This document shows positions 38,225-47,273 of a DNA stretch of 64,000 nt, one piece after another. The DNA comes from Hymenobacter lapidiphilus (GTDB lineage Bacteria > Bacteroidota > Bacteroidia > Cytophagales > Hymenobacteraceae): the NCBI RefSeq assembly GCF_013377885.1, contig NZ_JABKAU010000013.1, positions 53,751 to 117,750 on the forward strand, written 5' to 3'. The position numbers and the translations under genes were made by a program. Every line of letters begins with the position of its first letter. Within the stretch, counting starts at the first letter, position 1. The notes under the pieces are model-generated. The model was not told the DNA's origin, made no database searches, and was given only the letters and a program-made list of their open reading frames with translations.

Positions 38225-39424
38225 ATGAATCATCTTCTCTCCCGTGTAAAGCAGCTGGCGGCCGAAACGGCAGCTGATACCGTAGCGCTTCGCCAACACC
38301 TGCACGCCCACCCCGAGCTGTCGTTTGAGGAGCACGAGACGGCGGCATTTGTGACGGAGCAGCTACAGAAACTGGGGCTGCAGCCACAACCCATTGCCGA
38401 CACGGGCGTGGTAGCCATTATCGAGGGGCGCAACCCCGGTAGCCGTACCGTGGCGCTGCGGGCCGATATGGACGCGCTGCCCATTACCGAGCAGAACGAG
38501 GTGCCCTACAAGTCGCAGAAGCCCGGCGTGATGCACGCCTGCGGCCACGATGTGCATATGGCCTCGCTGCTGGGCGCGGCCCGAATTCTGGTGGCGTTGA
38601 AAGACGAGTTTGAAGGCAGCGTGAAGCTCATGTTTCAGCCCGGCGAGGAGCGCCTGCCCGGCGGTGCTTCGCTGATGATTGCCGAGGGCGTGCTCGAAAA
38701 CCCGAAGCCGGCCAGCGTGCTGGGTCAGCACGTGTTCCCGATGCTGCCGGCCGGCAAAGTAGGCCTGCGTCCCGGCCGCTACATGGCCAGCACCGACGAG
38801 TTGTACCTGACCGTGCGCGGCAAGGGCGGCCACGGCGCCATGCCCGAGCAGAACGTAGACCCGGTGTTGGTGGCGGCCCACATCATTGTGGCGGCCCAGC
38901 AGATTGTGAGCCGCCGCGCCAACCCCAAGCTGCCCTCGGTGCTGAGCTTCGGGAAAGTTCTTGCCCAGGGCGCCACCAATGTTATTCCCAACGAGGTCTA
39001 TATGGAAGGCACCTTCCGGACGCTGAACGAGGAGTGGCGCAACGAGGCCCACACGCACCTGCGCCGCCTTTGCGAGGGCTTGGCCGAGAGCATGGGAGCG
39101 AGCTGCGAGCTGGAAATCCGCCGTGGCTACCCCTACCTCGAAAACGAGCCCGCCCTCACGGCCCGCACCGAGCAGGCCGCCGTGGAATACCTGGGCTCCG
39201 AAAACGTAGTGGAACTTGACCAGTGGATGGCCGCCGAAGACTTCGCCTACTTCAGCCAGGCGGCCAGCGCCTGCTTCTACCGCCTCGGCACCGCCGCTGC
39301 CGATGGCAGCGGCCGCCTCACCTCCAGCGTCCATACACCTACCTTCGACGTCGATCCGCACGCGCTGGAAGTGGGCCCCGGCCTGATGGCGTGGCTGACA
39401 CTACGCGAGCTGGCAGAAAAATAG
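38225..39424 (+). CDS. M20-family amidohydrolase (hippurate/IAA-amino acid hydrolase type)
   Basis: 399 residues. Metal ligands: Cys106 and His108 in MHACGHDVHM, Glu141-Glu142 in FQPGEERLPGG and a His in VLGQHVFP; a late His lies in SSVHTPTFDVD. The dimerisation (lid) domain lies at about 185-300 (YLTVRGKGGHGAMPEQNVDP). These enzymes split N-acyl amino acids and related amides with Zn/Mn; the natural substrate is unknown. It has no signal peptide and is likely cytosolic. Start MNHLLSRVKQLAAE is at 38225, directly after the repeat cluster. Confidence 0.93.
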   Translation: MNHLLSRVKQLAAETAADTVALRQHLHAHPELSFEEHETAAFVTEQLQKLGLQPQPIADTGVVAIIEGRNPGSRTVALRADMDALPITEQNEVPYKSQKPGVMHACGHDVHMASLLGAARILVALKDEFEGSVKLMFQPGEERLPGGASLMIAEGVLENPKPASVLGQHVFPMLPAGKVGLRPGRYMASTDELYLTVRGKGGHGAMPEQNVDPVLVAAHIIVAAQQIVSRRANPKLPSVLSFGKVLAQGATNVIPNEVYMEGTFRTLNEEWRNEAHTHLRRLCEGLAESMGASCELEIRRGYPYLENEPALTARTEQAAVEYLGSENVVELDQWMAAEDFAYFSQAASACFYRLGTAAADGSGRLTSSVHTPTFDVDPHALEVGPGLMAWLTLRELAEK

Positions 39425-39519
39425 CCCGGCTAGCCAACGGCATACCGGTGGCGTTCTTAGCTTTTTCCTGATACTATTGTGGTGTCGGCTTCGGCCCATC
39501 ATCTATCCGCTCCCTATTT

Positions 39520-40353
39520 ATGCGCCTTTCTCCGCTTGCCGCCATTGCGGCCACCTCCCTGCTGGCGCTGTCTGCTATGCCTGCGGCTGCTCAGCGCCGC
39601 TTCACTACTGAATGGACCGTGTTGCCCGAGCTGCAAGCCGAGTTTGCGCTGCGCGGCAACGACTACCTGCTGGTCGGGTTTAATCTGGCGCGGCCGGTCG
39701 AGGTTGATAATGCCTACAATGTAGACCCGGGCTTCCAGTTCCGCTTGGGCTACGAGCGTTTCTGGAACCCCAATTGGAGCTGGGGAGCGACTTTTCGCGT
39801 AGGCAGAAACGCTTATGGCGGGAATGGCGACTTCCTGAATATGCCCGGCAGCATCGTGCCAGGCCTGCTGCTACGCCACAGCTCTAAAATAGGGCCATTG
39901 CGCTTCAGCCAGCGGCTGGCGGCCGAATATGCAACCAGCTTCGTTATTCTGGGCGACTCGCCACCCAACCGCGCCCTGGCCCGCCTGCGCCTGGGCCTTG
40001 ACCACGAGTTTGGCTTGGGTTCTACGTTGAAATTGCGTCCTCGCCTGTCGTATGAAGTTCTCACCTACCTGCGCTTCCAGCGCGATGAGGACCAGGCCAA
40101 AGAACAGTTCGTTGATTTAGGCGGCCTGCGCGGTGAGTTGGGTGTGCGTCTCTCGCCCCGCTTCGACCTGACACCCTGGGTGGCCTCGCAAACCAGTTAC
40201 ATGAAGGCCCTGGACCAATTCGATGTTAACGGTAACCGTGTATCAGGCGGCAATTTCAGGTTTGTAACTCCGGTTGTAGGGCTCGACCTGCGCGTAACGC
40301 TGGGCCGCGCCGCCCTCGATGCCGACCGCCAGCCGCTGCCCACGCAGCATTAG
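39520..40353 (+). CDS. Putative outer-membrane beta-barrel protein (277 aa)
   Basis: Signal peptide MRLSPLAAIAATSLLALSAM ends near PAAAQ. The mature chain shows alternating strands rich in aromatic and charged residues (GFQFRLGYERFWNPNWSWGA, LRPRLSYEVLTYLRF, FDLTPWVASQTSYMKALDQ) ending GLDLRVTLGRAALDADRQ. It likely forms a small barrel of 8-12 strands. No close family is recognised. It stands alone, with hsp20 and its regulatory motifs downstream. Confidence 0.75.
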   Translation: MRLSPLAAIAATSLLALSAMPAAAQRRFTTEWTVLPELQAEFALRGNDYLLVGFNLARPVEVDNAYNVDPGFQFRLGYERFWNPNWSWGATFRVGRNAYGGNGDFLNMPGSIVPGLLLRHSSKIGPLRFSQRLAAEYATSFVILGDSPPNRALARLRLGLDHEFGLGSTLKLRPRLSYEVLTYLRFQRDEDQAKEQFVDLGGLRGELGVRLSPRFDLTPWVASQTSYMKALDQFDVNGNRVSGGNFRFVTPVVGLDLRVTLGRAALDADRQPLPTQH

Positions 40354-40363
40354 CAGGCTATAG

Positions 40364-40376
40364 TGTCAACCTGGCA
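40364..40376 (+). promoter_or_regulatory. Chaperone motif copy 1 upstream of hsp20
   Basis: TGTCAACCTGGCA, matching TGyCA-N3-TGGCr. A second copy lies 86 bases further on and a related one upstream of clpB. Confidence 0.4.
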
Positions 40377-40449
40377 TTATGAATAAATCGACATGCAGTG
40401 TCTATAGGCGTTTCGATTGGCAGTAGGAGAGAAGGTGAGTTGAATAAAA

Positions 40450-40462
40450 TGTCAATGTGGCA
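40450..40462 (+). promoter_or_regulatory. Chaperone motif copy 2 upstream of hsp20
   Basis: TGTCAATGTGGCA, about 91 bases before the hsp20 ATG. It shares TGTCA-N3-TGGCATT with copy 1. Confidence 0.45.
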
Positions 40463-40553
40463 TTTGAGCTCGATTGGTACAGCTTTTATGATGTAGGGGT
40501 GTTGCTGGTTGACAAACCGGCTGTTCAACTTCAACCTTACGCTCTGTACAACT

Positions 40554-40988
40554 ATGCCAACGCTGCTGTATAACAACCGTCTGGCCCGCCCTTCCTTTCA
40601 TTCGGCGCTCAACGAAATGCTGCGTGATACGCTGCCGGCCCAGACCAAACCCACCGAATCGTTCAACCCTGCCGCCGACGTGCTCGAAAGCCCCGAAGGC
40701 TTCCAGCTGCAGCTCGTGCTGCCCGGCGTAGCGAAGGAGGATGTAAAAATCGACTTTCAGGAAGGCCGGCTCACCGTCAGCGGTGAACGGAAAGCCCCGG
40801 AAGCCGCCGAAAATGCCCCGAAATTCCGCCGCGTCGAGTCGGGCTACGGTACGTTTTCGCGCACCTTCCGTCTGCCCGATACCGTGGCCGTAACGGCCAT
40901 CAGCGCCGAACTCACTGACGGAATTCTGCACCTGACCCTGCCTTTCGACAGCAAAAAGGTGGGCAAGCTGCAGATAGAGGTACGCTAA
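40554..40988 (+). CDS. Small heat-shock protein, Hsp20 family
   Basis: 144 residues from ATG 40554 (MPTLLYNNRLARPSFHSALN). The alpha-crystallin domain (about 40-140) contains FNPAADVLESPEGFQLQLVL, PGVAKEDVKIDFQEGRLTVS and the A-x-x-x-n-GvL motif as ISAELTDGILHLTLPF. The protein holds unfolded clients for refolding by DnaK/ClpB. Two TGyCA-N3-TGGCr motifs lie upstream and a strong terminator follows. The ORF could start earlier at 40509, but the extension is not homologous. Confidence 0.95.
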   Translation: MPTLLYNNRLARPSFHSALNEMLRDTLPAQTKPTESFNPAADVLESPEGFQLQLVLPGVAKEDVKIDFQEGRLTVSGERKAPEAAENAPKFRRVESGYGTFSRTFRLPDTVAVTAISAELTDGILHLTLPFDSKKVGKLQIEVR

Positions 40989-40997
40989 TCGTTTCTC

Positions 40998-41028
40998 AAA
41001 AAGGACGCTCAACGAGAGCGTCCTTTTT
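40998..41028 (+). terminator. Terminator after hsp20
   Basis: AAAAAGGACGCTC and GAGCGTCCTTTTT form a stem around a short loop, with a T-run at the 3' end. Confidence 0.9.
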
Positions 41029-41252
41029 GCTTATCAGGAGTGGTTAATGCGCTCAGCGTCTGCTGCTCGCTTAAAACAATCTACCAACGGGCTGTTTTAA
41101 ACCCTGAACGCCCATGCAACCGGGCACCATAGATCAGGTATCCGGCGTTGTAGAAGCACTCAGAGAAGTGCTGGCTGCGCCGTTTGATTGTCTGCTCCGC
41201 TTTTTCATTGTAAATTCAATTTTCGCTATTTACCCCTAACTTTTCAATACCC

Positions 41253-42764
41253 ATGCAAGCAAAACAACTGATGCTCGGCCTGCTGGGCTCCGCCATTCTG
41301 GGCGGAGGCGTGGCCGTGGGCGGCTATAAGCTGCTCGAACCCGAGCGCGACAACTCGCCCCAAGCCCTGGCCGCCGACCCTAATGTGCGCTACACCAGCG
41401 CCCTCAAAAGCAGCTCCTACGCCGTTTCCGACGGTCTGAACTTCACGGCTGCCGCCGCCACCGTAACGCCCGCTGTAGTACACGTAATGACGGAGTACTC
41501 GCCCCAGGCCGGCCAGAACGATGCCGCCATGCGCATGGACCCCTTCCTGCGCCAGTTTTTCGGCGACGATTTTGACCAGTACCGCGGCCGCGGCCGGCAG
41601 CAGCAGCCCCAGCAGGGCTCGGGCTCGGGCGTTATCATTGCCGCCAACGGCTATATTGTTACCAACAACCACGTTATCGACAAAGCCAGTAAAATTGAGG
41701 TGGTAATGGACGATAAGCGCAAGTTCGAGGCCGAGCTGGTGGGCAAAGATCCCAACACCGACCTGGCCTTGCTCAAGGTGAAGGCCGATAACCTGCCTTT
41801 CATCCGTTACGGCAACTCCGACGATGTGAAAGTAGGCGAGTGGGTGCTGGCCGTGGGCAACCCTTTCAACCTGAACTCAACGGTTACGGCCGGTATTATT
41901 TCGGCCAAGGGTCGCAACATCAACATCCTGCGCCGCGAAGATGGCATGGGTATCGAGTCGTTTCTGCAGACCGACGCCGTAGTGAACCCCGGCAACTCGG
42001 GCGGCGCGCTGGTCAACCTCAACGGCGACCTTATTGGCATCAACTCGGCCATTGCCTCGCAAACCGGCTCGTTTGTGGGCTACTCGTTTGCCGTGCCTAG
42101 CTCCATCGTGAGCAAGGTGATTGATGACCTACTCAAGTACAAAGTGGTGCAGCGTGCTCTGTTGGGCGTGCAGATCCGGGAAATAGATGCCACGCTGGCT
42201 GCTGAAAAGAAGCTCAACACGCTTAGTGGCGTGTACGTGATGGGGGCTGGCAAAGGCAGCAGTGCTGCCGAAGCTGGGTTGCGCGAAGGCGACGTGATTA
42301 CGTCCATCAACGGCGCAAAGGTGAACACCTCCTCGCAGCTGCAGGAGCAGGTTGCCCGCTTCCGCCCTGGCGACAAGATAAAGGTGGCCTACCTGCGTGA
42401 GGGCAATGACCGTGTGGCTACCGCCACGCTCCGTAACTCCACTGGCACTACCGATGTAGTTCGGGAAACGGCTGCTACCACCATCAAGTATGAAGGGGCC
42501 AGCCTGAGCCCGGTAACGCGGCAGGAGCAGGGCAAGCTGGGCATTGAGGGCGGCGCTAAAATCAGCAACATCCGCAACTCCAACTTCCGCGAAACCGGCA
42601 TTGCCGACGGGTTCATCATCACCCGCATCGACAAAAACCGCGTCGAGAAGCCCCAGGACGTGCAGCGCCTGCTCGAAGCCGCCAAAGAAACCGATGGCGC
42701 GCTGGTAGAAGGCGTGTACCCCGACGGCCGCAAAGCCTACTACCCCATCGGGCAGGGCCAGTAG
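41253..42764 (+). CDS. HtrA/DegP-family periplasmic serine protease
   Basis: 503 residues. An N-terminal membrane or signal segment (MQAKQLMLGLLGSAILGGGV) precedes a trypsin-like domain with triad His140 (TNNHVID), Asp170 (NTDLALL) and Ser249 (GNSGGA), then two PDZ domains (about 310-400 and 420-500). It degrades or refolds misfolded envelope proteins. It sits between hsp20 and the AAA ATPase gene, with terminators on both sides. Its promoter is not obvious: the 264-base upstream gap holds only the hsp20 terminator and AT-rich bases before the ATG. Confidence 0.95.
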   Translation: MQAKQLMLGLLGSAILGGGVAVGGYKLLEPERDNSPQALAADPNVRYTSALKSSSYAVSDGLNFTAAAATVTPAVVHVMTEYSPQAGQNDAAMRMDPFLRQFFGDDFDQYRGRGRQQQPQQGSGSGVIIAANGYIVTNNHVIDKASKIEVVMDDKRKFEAELVGKDPNTDLALLKVKADNLPFIRYGNSDDVKVGEWVLAVGNPFNLNSTVTAGIISAKGRNINILRREDGMGIESFLQTDAVVNPGNSGGALVNLNGDLIGINSAIASQTGSFVGYSFAVPSSIVSKVIDDLLKYKVVQRALLGVQIREIDATLAAEKKLNTLSGVYVMGAGKGSSAAEAGLREGDVITSINGAKVNTSSQLQEQVARFRPGDKIKVAYLREGNDRVATATLRNSTGTTDVVRETAATTIKYEGASLSPVTRQEQGKLGIEGGAKISNIRNSNFRETGIADGFIITRIDKNRVEKPQDVQRLLEAAKETDGALVEGVYPDGRKAYYPIGQGQ

Positions 42765-42781
42765 AGGTGGCTAAGTAAACA

Positions 42782-42833
42782 ACTACAGCAAAAAGCCTCC
42801 GTTACGCGCGTAACGGAGGCTTTTTGCTGTAGT
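42782..42833 (+). terminator. Terminator after htrA
   Basis: A 52-base palindrome: ACTACAGCAAAAAGCCTCCG pairs with CGGAGGCTTTTTGCTGTAGT. Confidence 0.92.
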
Positions 42834-42852
42834 TGTATCGGCCCTAACTTGT

Positions 42853-42860
42853 TACCTTTG
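42853..42860 (+). promoter_or_regulatory. Candidate promoter of the AAA ATPase gene
   Basis: TACCTTTG fits TAnnTTTG, with TTG at 42833-42835 (17-base spacing) as a -33 element. The ATG follows 19 bases after the box. Confidence 0.5.
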
Positions 42861-42879
42861 AATAATAGCCGCCTGACTT

Positions 42880-44067
42880 ATGGAAAACGCCATCAACACC
42901 CTGCGCATTCAGAATTTCAAGTCCATCAAAGACGTGACGTTAAACCCACGCCGAGTCAACCTGATTATAGGGATGCCTAATGTAGGGAAGTCGAATATTC
43001 TAGAGGCAATGAGCCTATTGGGCGGAAAGTTCCCGCAATCAAACTTTGCAAGTCGTCCAGATGAGTCAGGTAGGCATTATGGGAGCATTGTACGTTATCA
43101 CGAAGTCCGTCAATTATTTCATGATAATATGACTAAAGATCCCATTGTTATTAAAACCGATAACGATATTTGTGTGATTGGCAGAGACTATTCAACTGGC
43201 AATGGGTTCAGGTACGTTCTTGCTGAATTAGATACTTGGAATAGAATGAAGAGTGAATACGCTAGCAAGTATTCTGCTATGCCAGAAGATAAGCCTGAAA
43301 ACAGAATGCTGAATTTCTTCATCGAATGGAAGGATTCCAGCGTAAACCCATTTCCTCAATATATTCATTCTCAAATATTGCCTGTAGGGCAAAAAAATGA
43401 TGGAGTAAGTTCGCAAGGTAATGGACCATATGCAGGAAATAGATACGTAAGGCCATATATTTTTAAACAGCCTAAATCAGTGATGAATGAGAATTATATG
43501 CCATACCTCTTGCCACCCTATGGTGATAATTTAGTTCAAATAGTGGAAGCTTATCCTTCGTTGAGAAAAGAAGTGTCGCAGTTGTTCAGTAAATATGGAT
43601 TAAAGCTTTTAATACGGATTGATGAGAGAAGGATGGAAGTTATAAAAGACCTCGATGGAGTTATATATTCGTATCCTTATTCAAGTATCGCTGATACATT
43701 ACAGAGGATGATATTTTATATGTCTGTTATAGAGAGCAATAATGATGCAGTTATCTTGCTTGAAGAGCCGGAAGCACATTCATTTCCTGTATATGTTTCT
43801 GACTTAGGTAGAAGAATTGCTGAAAGCCGGAATAATCAATTTTTTATTGCTACTCACAGTCCATATTTAGTGACGGAAATAATGGAGCAGTTGCTACCGC
43901 AGGAAGGTCAGGAGAAAGAATTAGCTATTTTCCTTGCGTATTATGAGGATTATCAAACCAAAGTAAAGCAGCTCAGCGACGAAGAAATTCGGGAAATTAG
44001 AAACGATAGTATCGACGTGTTTTATAATCTGAGTCGCTTTACGCCCAGTAATAATTCGTATGCCTAA
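42880..44067 (+). CDS. AAA-family ATPase of the OLD/AAA_15 type (accessory)
   Basis: 395 residues. INTLRIQNFKSIKDVTLNPR at the N-terminus and an unusual Walker A, GMPNVGKS (31-38). Walker B is AVILLEEPEAHSF (near 290), with the D-loop and switch His in FFIATHSPYLVTE (near 326). The central part is more AT-rich than its neighbours. SMC/ABC-like ATPases of this type, often paired with a nuclease-like gene, are frequent in defence loci. The partner here (44060) overlaps the gene end by 8 bases and is broken. Specific function is not known. Confidence 0.85.
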   Translation: MENAINTLRIQNFKSIKDVTLNPRRVNLIIGMPNVGKSNILEAMSLLGGKFPQSNFASRPDESGRHYGSIVRYHEVRQLFHDNMTKDPIVIKTDNDICVIGRDYSTGNGFRYVLAELDTWNRMKSEYASKYSAMPEDKPENRMLNFFIEWKDSSVNPFPQYIHSQILPVGQKNDGVSSQGNGPYAGNRYVRPYIFKQPKSVMNENYMPYLLPPYGDNLVQIVEAYPSLRKEVSQLFSKYGLKLLIRIDERRMEVIKDLDGVIYSYPYSSIADTLQRMIFYMSVIESNNDAVILLEEPEAHSFPVYVSDLGRRIAESRNNQFFIATHSPYLVTEIMEQLLPQEGQEKELAIFLAYYEDYQTKVKQLSDEEIREIRNDSIDVFYNLSRFTPSNNSYA

Positions 44068-44784
44068 TTCTATTCTGTTTCTGCCCGAATGTCATGTGGA
44101 CACAGCTTTGATGCGGGCGTTGCTCTACGATCGGCAGAAGCTTATTATCCACATAAAAGGAGCCCCCAAAGTGGGCGACGCTTTGTACCAGCAGGCCGAG
44201 CGCTACGGTACTTCGCGACTAGTGGTCGCGATGGTCGATAATGACAAGCACCTGTTCTCGATTCCCAAACTTCAGCCCTTCGACCAAGTAGTGCTGCGGT
44301 GAGAGGAGCCGGGGTGCCTGTTCGCGGTGTATCGCCACCGGGCGCTGTCCAGCCAATATCTAGTTGTGCTCGATCCAGCCTGTGATGGTTGGTTGTATGG
44401 GAACATGAGGGCTGCAGGCCTCCAACCCCAGACGTATCAGTTGCCGGAGTTGCTGAGTGATTTTCTGGGCTTTACTAAGAAGACTTGTTCCTCAATAAGA
44501 AATCAGTGGTTTTCCAGGCGGTATTTGAAGCCAGAAACCACGGCTCCTCAGAGAACCAGCAGATACCGGTTTCGCTAGGTAAAAAAGCCGGTTCGATTGA
44601 CAACAGCAGCAGAAGTTTTCCGCCGTTTCTTATTCGGGAACAAGTCTAGAGTGTTCGGGCTGAGGAACAACCGGAAATTGTGAGTCTGCTGAAAGCGCTG
44701 CGAACCAGTGCGCCACCGGCCTACGCCCGCTTGGCAGCCTTCGTGTCAGAGCGGTTAAAAGAGGCTGGGGAGGCCGTTTGGTAA
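44060..44784 (+). pseudogene. Decayed partner gene of the AAA ATPase, TOPRIM-like start
   Basis: ATG 44060 overlaps the ATPase stop. The reading continues in one frame across a TGA at 44300-44302 to about 44478. It then shifts -1 (LGFTKK to EDLFLNKKSVVFQAVFEARN), meets a TAG at 44647-44649 and ends at TAA 44782-44784 with a conserved-looking tail (PEIVSLLKALRTSAPPAYAR). The whole would be about 240 residues. The N-terminus ILFLPECHVDTALMRALL and VVAMVDNDKHL resemble the acidic motifs (E then DxD) of TOPRIM-like or DUF4276-type proteins, which is only suggestive. At least three lesions make it inactive. Confidence 0.75.
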
Positions 44785-44806
44785 ATCTGGCCCCAATCTA
44801 ATTTGT

Positions 44807-44814
44807 TAGCTTTG
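44807..44814 (+). promoter_or_regulatory. Candidate -7 box for the aldehyde dehydrogenase gene
   Basis: TAGCTTTG fits TAnnTTTG, 62 bases before the ATG. The nearest TTTG (44777-44780) is 26 bases upstream, a longer spacing than usual. Confidence 0.35.
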
Positions 44815-44876
44815 TAAGAGGCCGCCGCGGCTACCTCGTTCTCTTGTAATCCCACCCAATTCATATTCCGCATCCC

Positions 44877-46475
44877 ATGAAGCAAGCACTCGAAGAAGCA
44901 GTTGCCACCGGCACCGACGTTCAGGACCACGACCACCACGGCATCCGGCAGGTACTGCGCGAGTTGGGCGTACAGGCCCATAACGCCGCCTGGAGCACCG
45001 GCCTGGAGTGGGGCGGCACCGATAACCAGAATACCCGCACCATCCACTCGCCCGCCGACGGCCAGGTAATTGGCACCGTGGCTATGGCTACGGCCGAAGA
45101 CTATGAGCACGTGGTAGCCAAGGCCCAGGAGGCCTTTAAAACCTGGCGGCTGGTGCCGGCGCCCAAGCGCGGCGAAATCGTGCGCCAGATTGGCAACAAG
45201 CTCCGCGACCACAAGGACGACCTGGGCAAGCTGGTGAGCTACGAGATGGGCAAAATCCTGCAGGAGGGCCTCGGCGAAGTGCAGGAAATGATTGACATCT
45301 GCGACTTTGCCGTGGGCCTTTCGCGCCAACTGCACGGCCTGACCATGCACTCGGAGCGGCCTGCTCACCGCATGTACGAGCAGTACCACCCGCTGGGCGT
45401 TGTCGGCATCATCTCGGCCTTCAACTTCCCGGTGGCCGTGTGGAGCTGGAACGCCATGCTGGCGGCCGTCTGCGGCGACACCTGCATCTGGAAACCGTCC
45501 GAGAAAACCCCACTCACCGGCGTGGCCATTCAGCACATCATCAAGAGTGTGTTGGAAGAAAACGAGCTGCCCGAGGGCATCTTCAACCTGATAATTGGCG
45601 ACGCTGAAATCGGGGCCAAAATGGCATCCGATGGGCGCGTGCCGTTGGTATCGGCCACTGGCAGCACCCGCATGGGTAAGAAAGTAGGGGAGGCCGTGGG
45701 CGCCCGCCTGGGTAAGTCGCTGCTGGAGCTGGGTGGCAACAACGCCATCATCCTCACCGAGCACGCCGACCTGAGCATTGCTATGCCGGGCATCGTGTTT
45801 GGGGCCGTGGGCACCTGCGGACAGCGCTGCACCAGCACCCGCCGCCTTATTATCCACGACTCGATTTACGACGACGTGAAGGCCCGCCTGCTCAAAATCT
45901 ACCCCAACCTGCCCATCGGCCACCCGCTGCAGGAGGGCACGCTGGTCGGCCCGCTGATTGACAAGGATTCGGTAGATGGCTTTCAGAAGGCCCTGAAGGC
46001 CGTGCAAAGTGAAGGCGGCAAGCTGCTCATCGGCGGCGAGCTGCTCGAAGGGGAAGGCTACGAAACCGGCACCTACGTAACGCCAGCCATTGTAGAGGCG
46101 AAGAACGAGTACGCCACGGTGCAGGACGAAACCTTCGCGCCCATTCTGTACCTGATCAAGTACAGCGGCGACGTAACCAACGCCATCGACCTGCAGAACG
46201 GCGTGCGCCAGGGCCTGTCATCGAGCATCTTCACGCTCAACATGCGCGAGGCCGAAACCTTCCTCAGCCAGGGCGGCTCCGACTGCGGCATTGCCAACGT
46301 GAACATCGGCACGAGCGGGGCCGAAATCGGCGGCGCGTTCGGTGGCGAGAAGGAAACCGGCGGTGGCCGCGAGTCCGGTTCCGACGCTTGGAAGGTGTAC
46401 ATGCGCCGCCAGACCAACACCATCAACTACAGCACCACGCTGCCGCTGGCCCAGGGCATCAAGTTCGACGTGTAG
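44877..46475 (+). CDS. Aldehyde dehydrogenase, ALDH7 (alpha-aminoadipic semialdehyde) type
   Basis: 532 residues. Catalytic Cys318 in GTCGQRCTS, general base Glu284 in LLELGGN, and conserved Asn in FNFPVAVWSWN. The GTCGQRCTSTRRL, ATGSTRMGKKVGEAVGARLG and FGGEKETGGGRESGSDAWK blocks are typical of ALDH7A1/AmaB, which oxidise alpha-aminoadipate semialdehyde (or its cyclic form) with NAD+ in lysine catabolism. The first 35 residues are an extra Gln/Asp/His-rich segment. The lysine-pathway role is inferred. A terminator follows. Confidence 0.9.
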   Translation: MKQALEEAVATGTDVQDHDHHGIRQVLRELGVQAHNAAWSTGLEWGGTDNQNTRTIHSPADGQVIGTVAMATAEDYEHVVAKAQEAFKTWRLVPAPKRGEIVRQIGNKLRDHKDDLGKLVSYEMGKILQEGLGEVQEMIDICDFAVGLSRQLHGLTMHSERPAHRMYEQYHPLGVVGIISAFNFPVAVWSWNAMLAAVCGDTCIWKPSEKTPLTGVAIQHIIKSVLEENELPEGIFNLIIGDAEIGAKMASDGRVPLVSATGSTRMGKKVGEAVGARLGKSLLELGGNNAIILTEHADLSIAMPGIVFGAVGTCGQRCTSTRRLIIHDSIYDDVKARLLKIYPNLPIGHPLQEGTLVGPLIDKDSVDGFQKALKAVQSEGGKLLIGGELLEGEGYETGTYVTPAIVEAKNEYATVQDETFAPILYLIKYSGDVTNAIDLQNGVRQGLSSSIFTLNMREAETFLSQGGSDCGIANVNIGTSGAEIGGAFGGEKETGGGRESGSDAWKVYMRRQTNTINYSTTLPLAQGIKFDV

Positions 46476-46496
46476 CCTTAGCGCTTCGAGAGTACG

Positions 46497-46533
46497 CAAA
46501 CGGCCCGCTCGGTTTTACCGGGCGGGCCGTTTG
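46497..46533 (+). terminator. Terminator after the aldehyde dehydrogenase gene
   Basis: CAAACGGCCCGC and GCGGGCCGTTTG pair around a loop, then reach the convergent lipoprotein gene. Confidence 0.85.
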
Positions 46534-46557
46534 GCGTGCTAGCGGGCTTATTATTAA

Positions 46558-47073
46558 CTACGGCTTGTTAGCCATTCTAATGTCGCCGTGGCCCTTTTCG
46601 ATAAGTGTATTGCCGGAGTAGAAAACGTAGTACAATCGATAGGTCTCCTCCTTTTTGAGTCTGCCCAGATCAAACGTGTAGCCATTGGCGGCAACGTTAA
46701 TTACCAGTGTCCGCACCACTTGGTATTCTTGGTTCACAAGTATATGTGCGAATTGGGTGGCATTTCCCGGATGCTCGATATAAAGTTGGGTGGCATTCGT
46801 TGCCGGATTTGGATATAGCTCGATTCCCTTTACTCCACCTTCCTGATTCCCGTTTAAATTGAGGCTTAAGCTTTTAAACAAATCCTGCTCCTGCTTATTC
46901 CAGATGCCTTGCATCCTCCAATCGGTTGGGTCGGCAGGGCTTTGAAGGTTGCCATTGGCATCACGCGCCGTAATGCCGCCGTTGGGCCCGAAGTCAATGG
47001 TTGGGGCAGCATCCTTTTTGTGGCAGGCGGTTAGGCTGATGCCCGTAATAAGTAAGGTCGGAAGAAACTTCAT
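46558..47073 (-). CDS. Lipoprotein with T9SS-tail-like domain
   Basis: 171 residues. Lipobox SLTAC (Cys17) in MKFLPTLLITGISLTAC. A short polar region precedes a beta domain starting GIELYPNPATNATQLYIEHP and ending TYRLYYVFYSGNTLIEKGHG. The YPNPA segment and later strands resemble a type IX secretion C-terminal fold, yet it sits in a lipoprotein and the usual terminal strand is not clear. It may be an independent use of that fold. Function is unknown. It is monocistronic and convergent with the aldehyde dehydrogenase. Confidence 0.75.
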   Translation of the reverse strand: MKFLPTLLITGISLTACHKKDAAPTIDFGPNGGITARDANGNLQSPADPTDWRMQGIWNKQEQDLFKSLSLNLNGNQEGGVKGIELYPNPATNATQLYIEHPGNATQFAHILVNQEYQVVRTLVINVAANGYTFDLGRLKKEETYRLYYVFYSGNTLIEKGHGDIRMANKP

Positions 47074-47220
47074 GGGGCAGGAAAGGCTTTAAGGAGCAGC
47101 AAAGTAAGCAGCGGCTTTTTGCAGCTTCGTTGAATCCTTGACAGGCGACAGGTGCAACTACCGGCCCGGCTGCTGGTCTTTATGCTACTTAACTGCCGGC
47201 GCGTGTCGGTTCGCCCGGAA

Positions 47221-47244
47221 AGTGGGATATTTACCTTTCCCACT
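47221..47244 (+). promoter_or_regulatory. Hairpin upstream of the sigma-factor gene
   Basis: AGTGGGA and TCCCACT pair around TATTTACCTT, which holds a near-match to TAnnTTTG (TACCTTTC). It lies 30 bases before the sigma gene and could be an operator or leader hairpin. Confidence 0.3.
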
Positions 47245-47273
47245 CTTTTGTTTCGTTACTGCTACCACACCCT

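Noticed and set aside
40450..40475. Sigma-54 promoter upstream of hsp20 (TGGCATT)
   Set aside because: The GG-N10-GC spacing of a sigma-54 promoter is not present.
44300..44302. In-frame TGA as recoded selenocysteine
   Set aside because: No SECIS-like hairpin was evident, and the same gene also has a frameshift and a TAG, so decay is the simpler reading.
44590..44600. GGTTCGATTGA as a tRNA T-loop
   Set aside because: It lacks matching T-stem, acceptor stem and 3' CCA; it lies inside the decayed gene.
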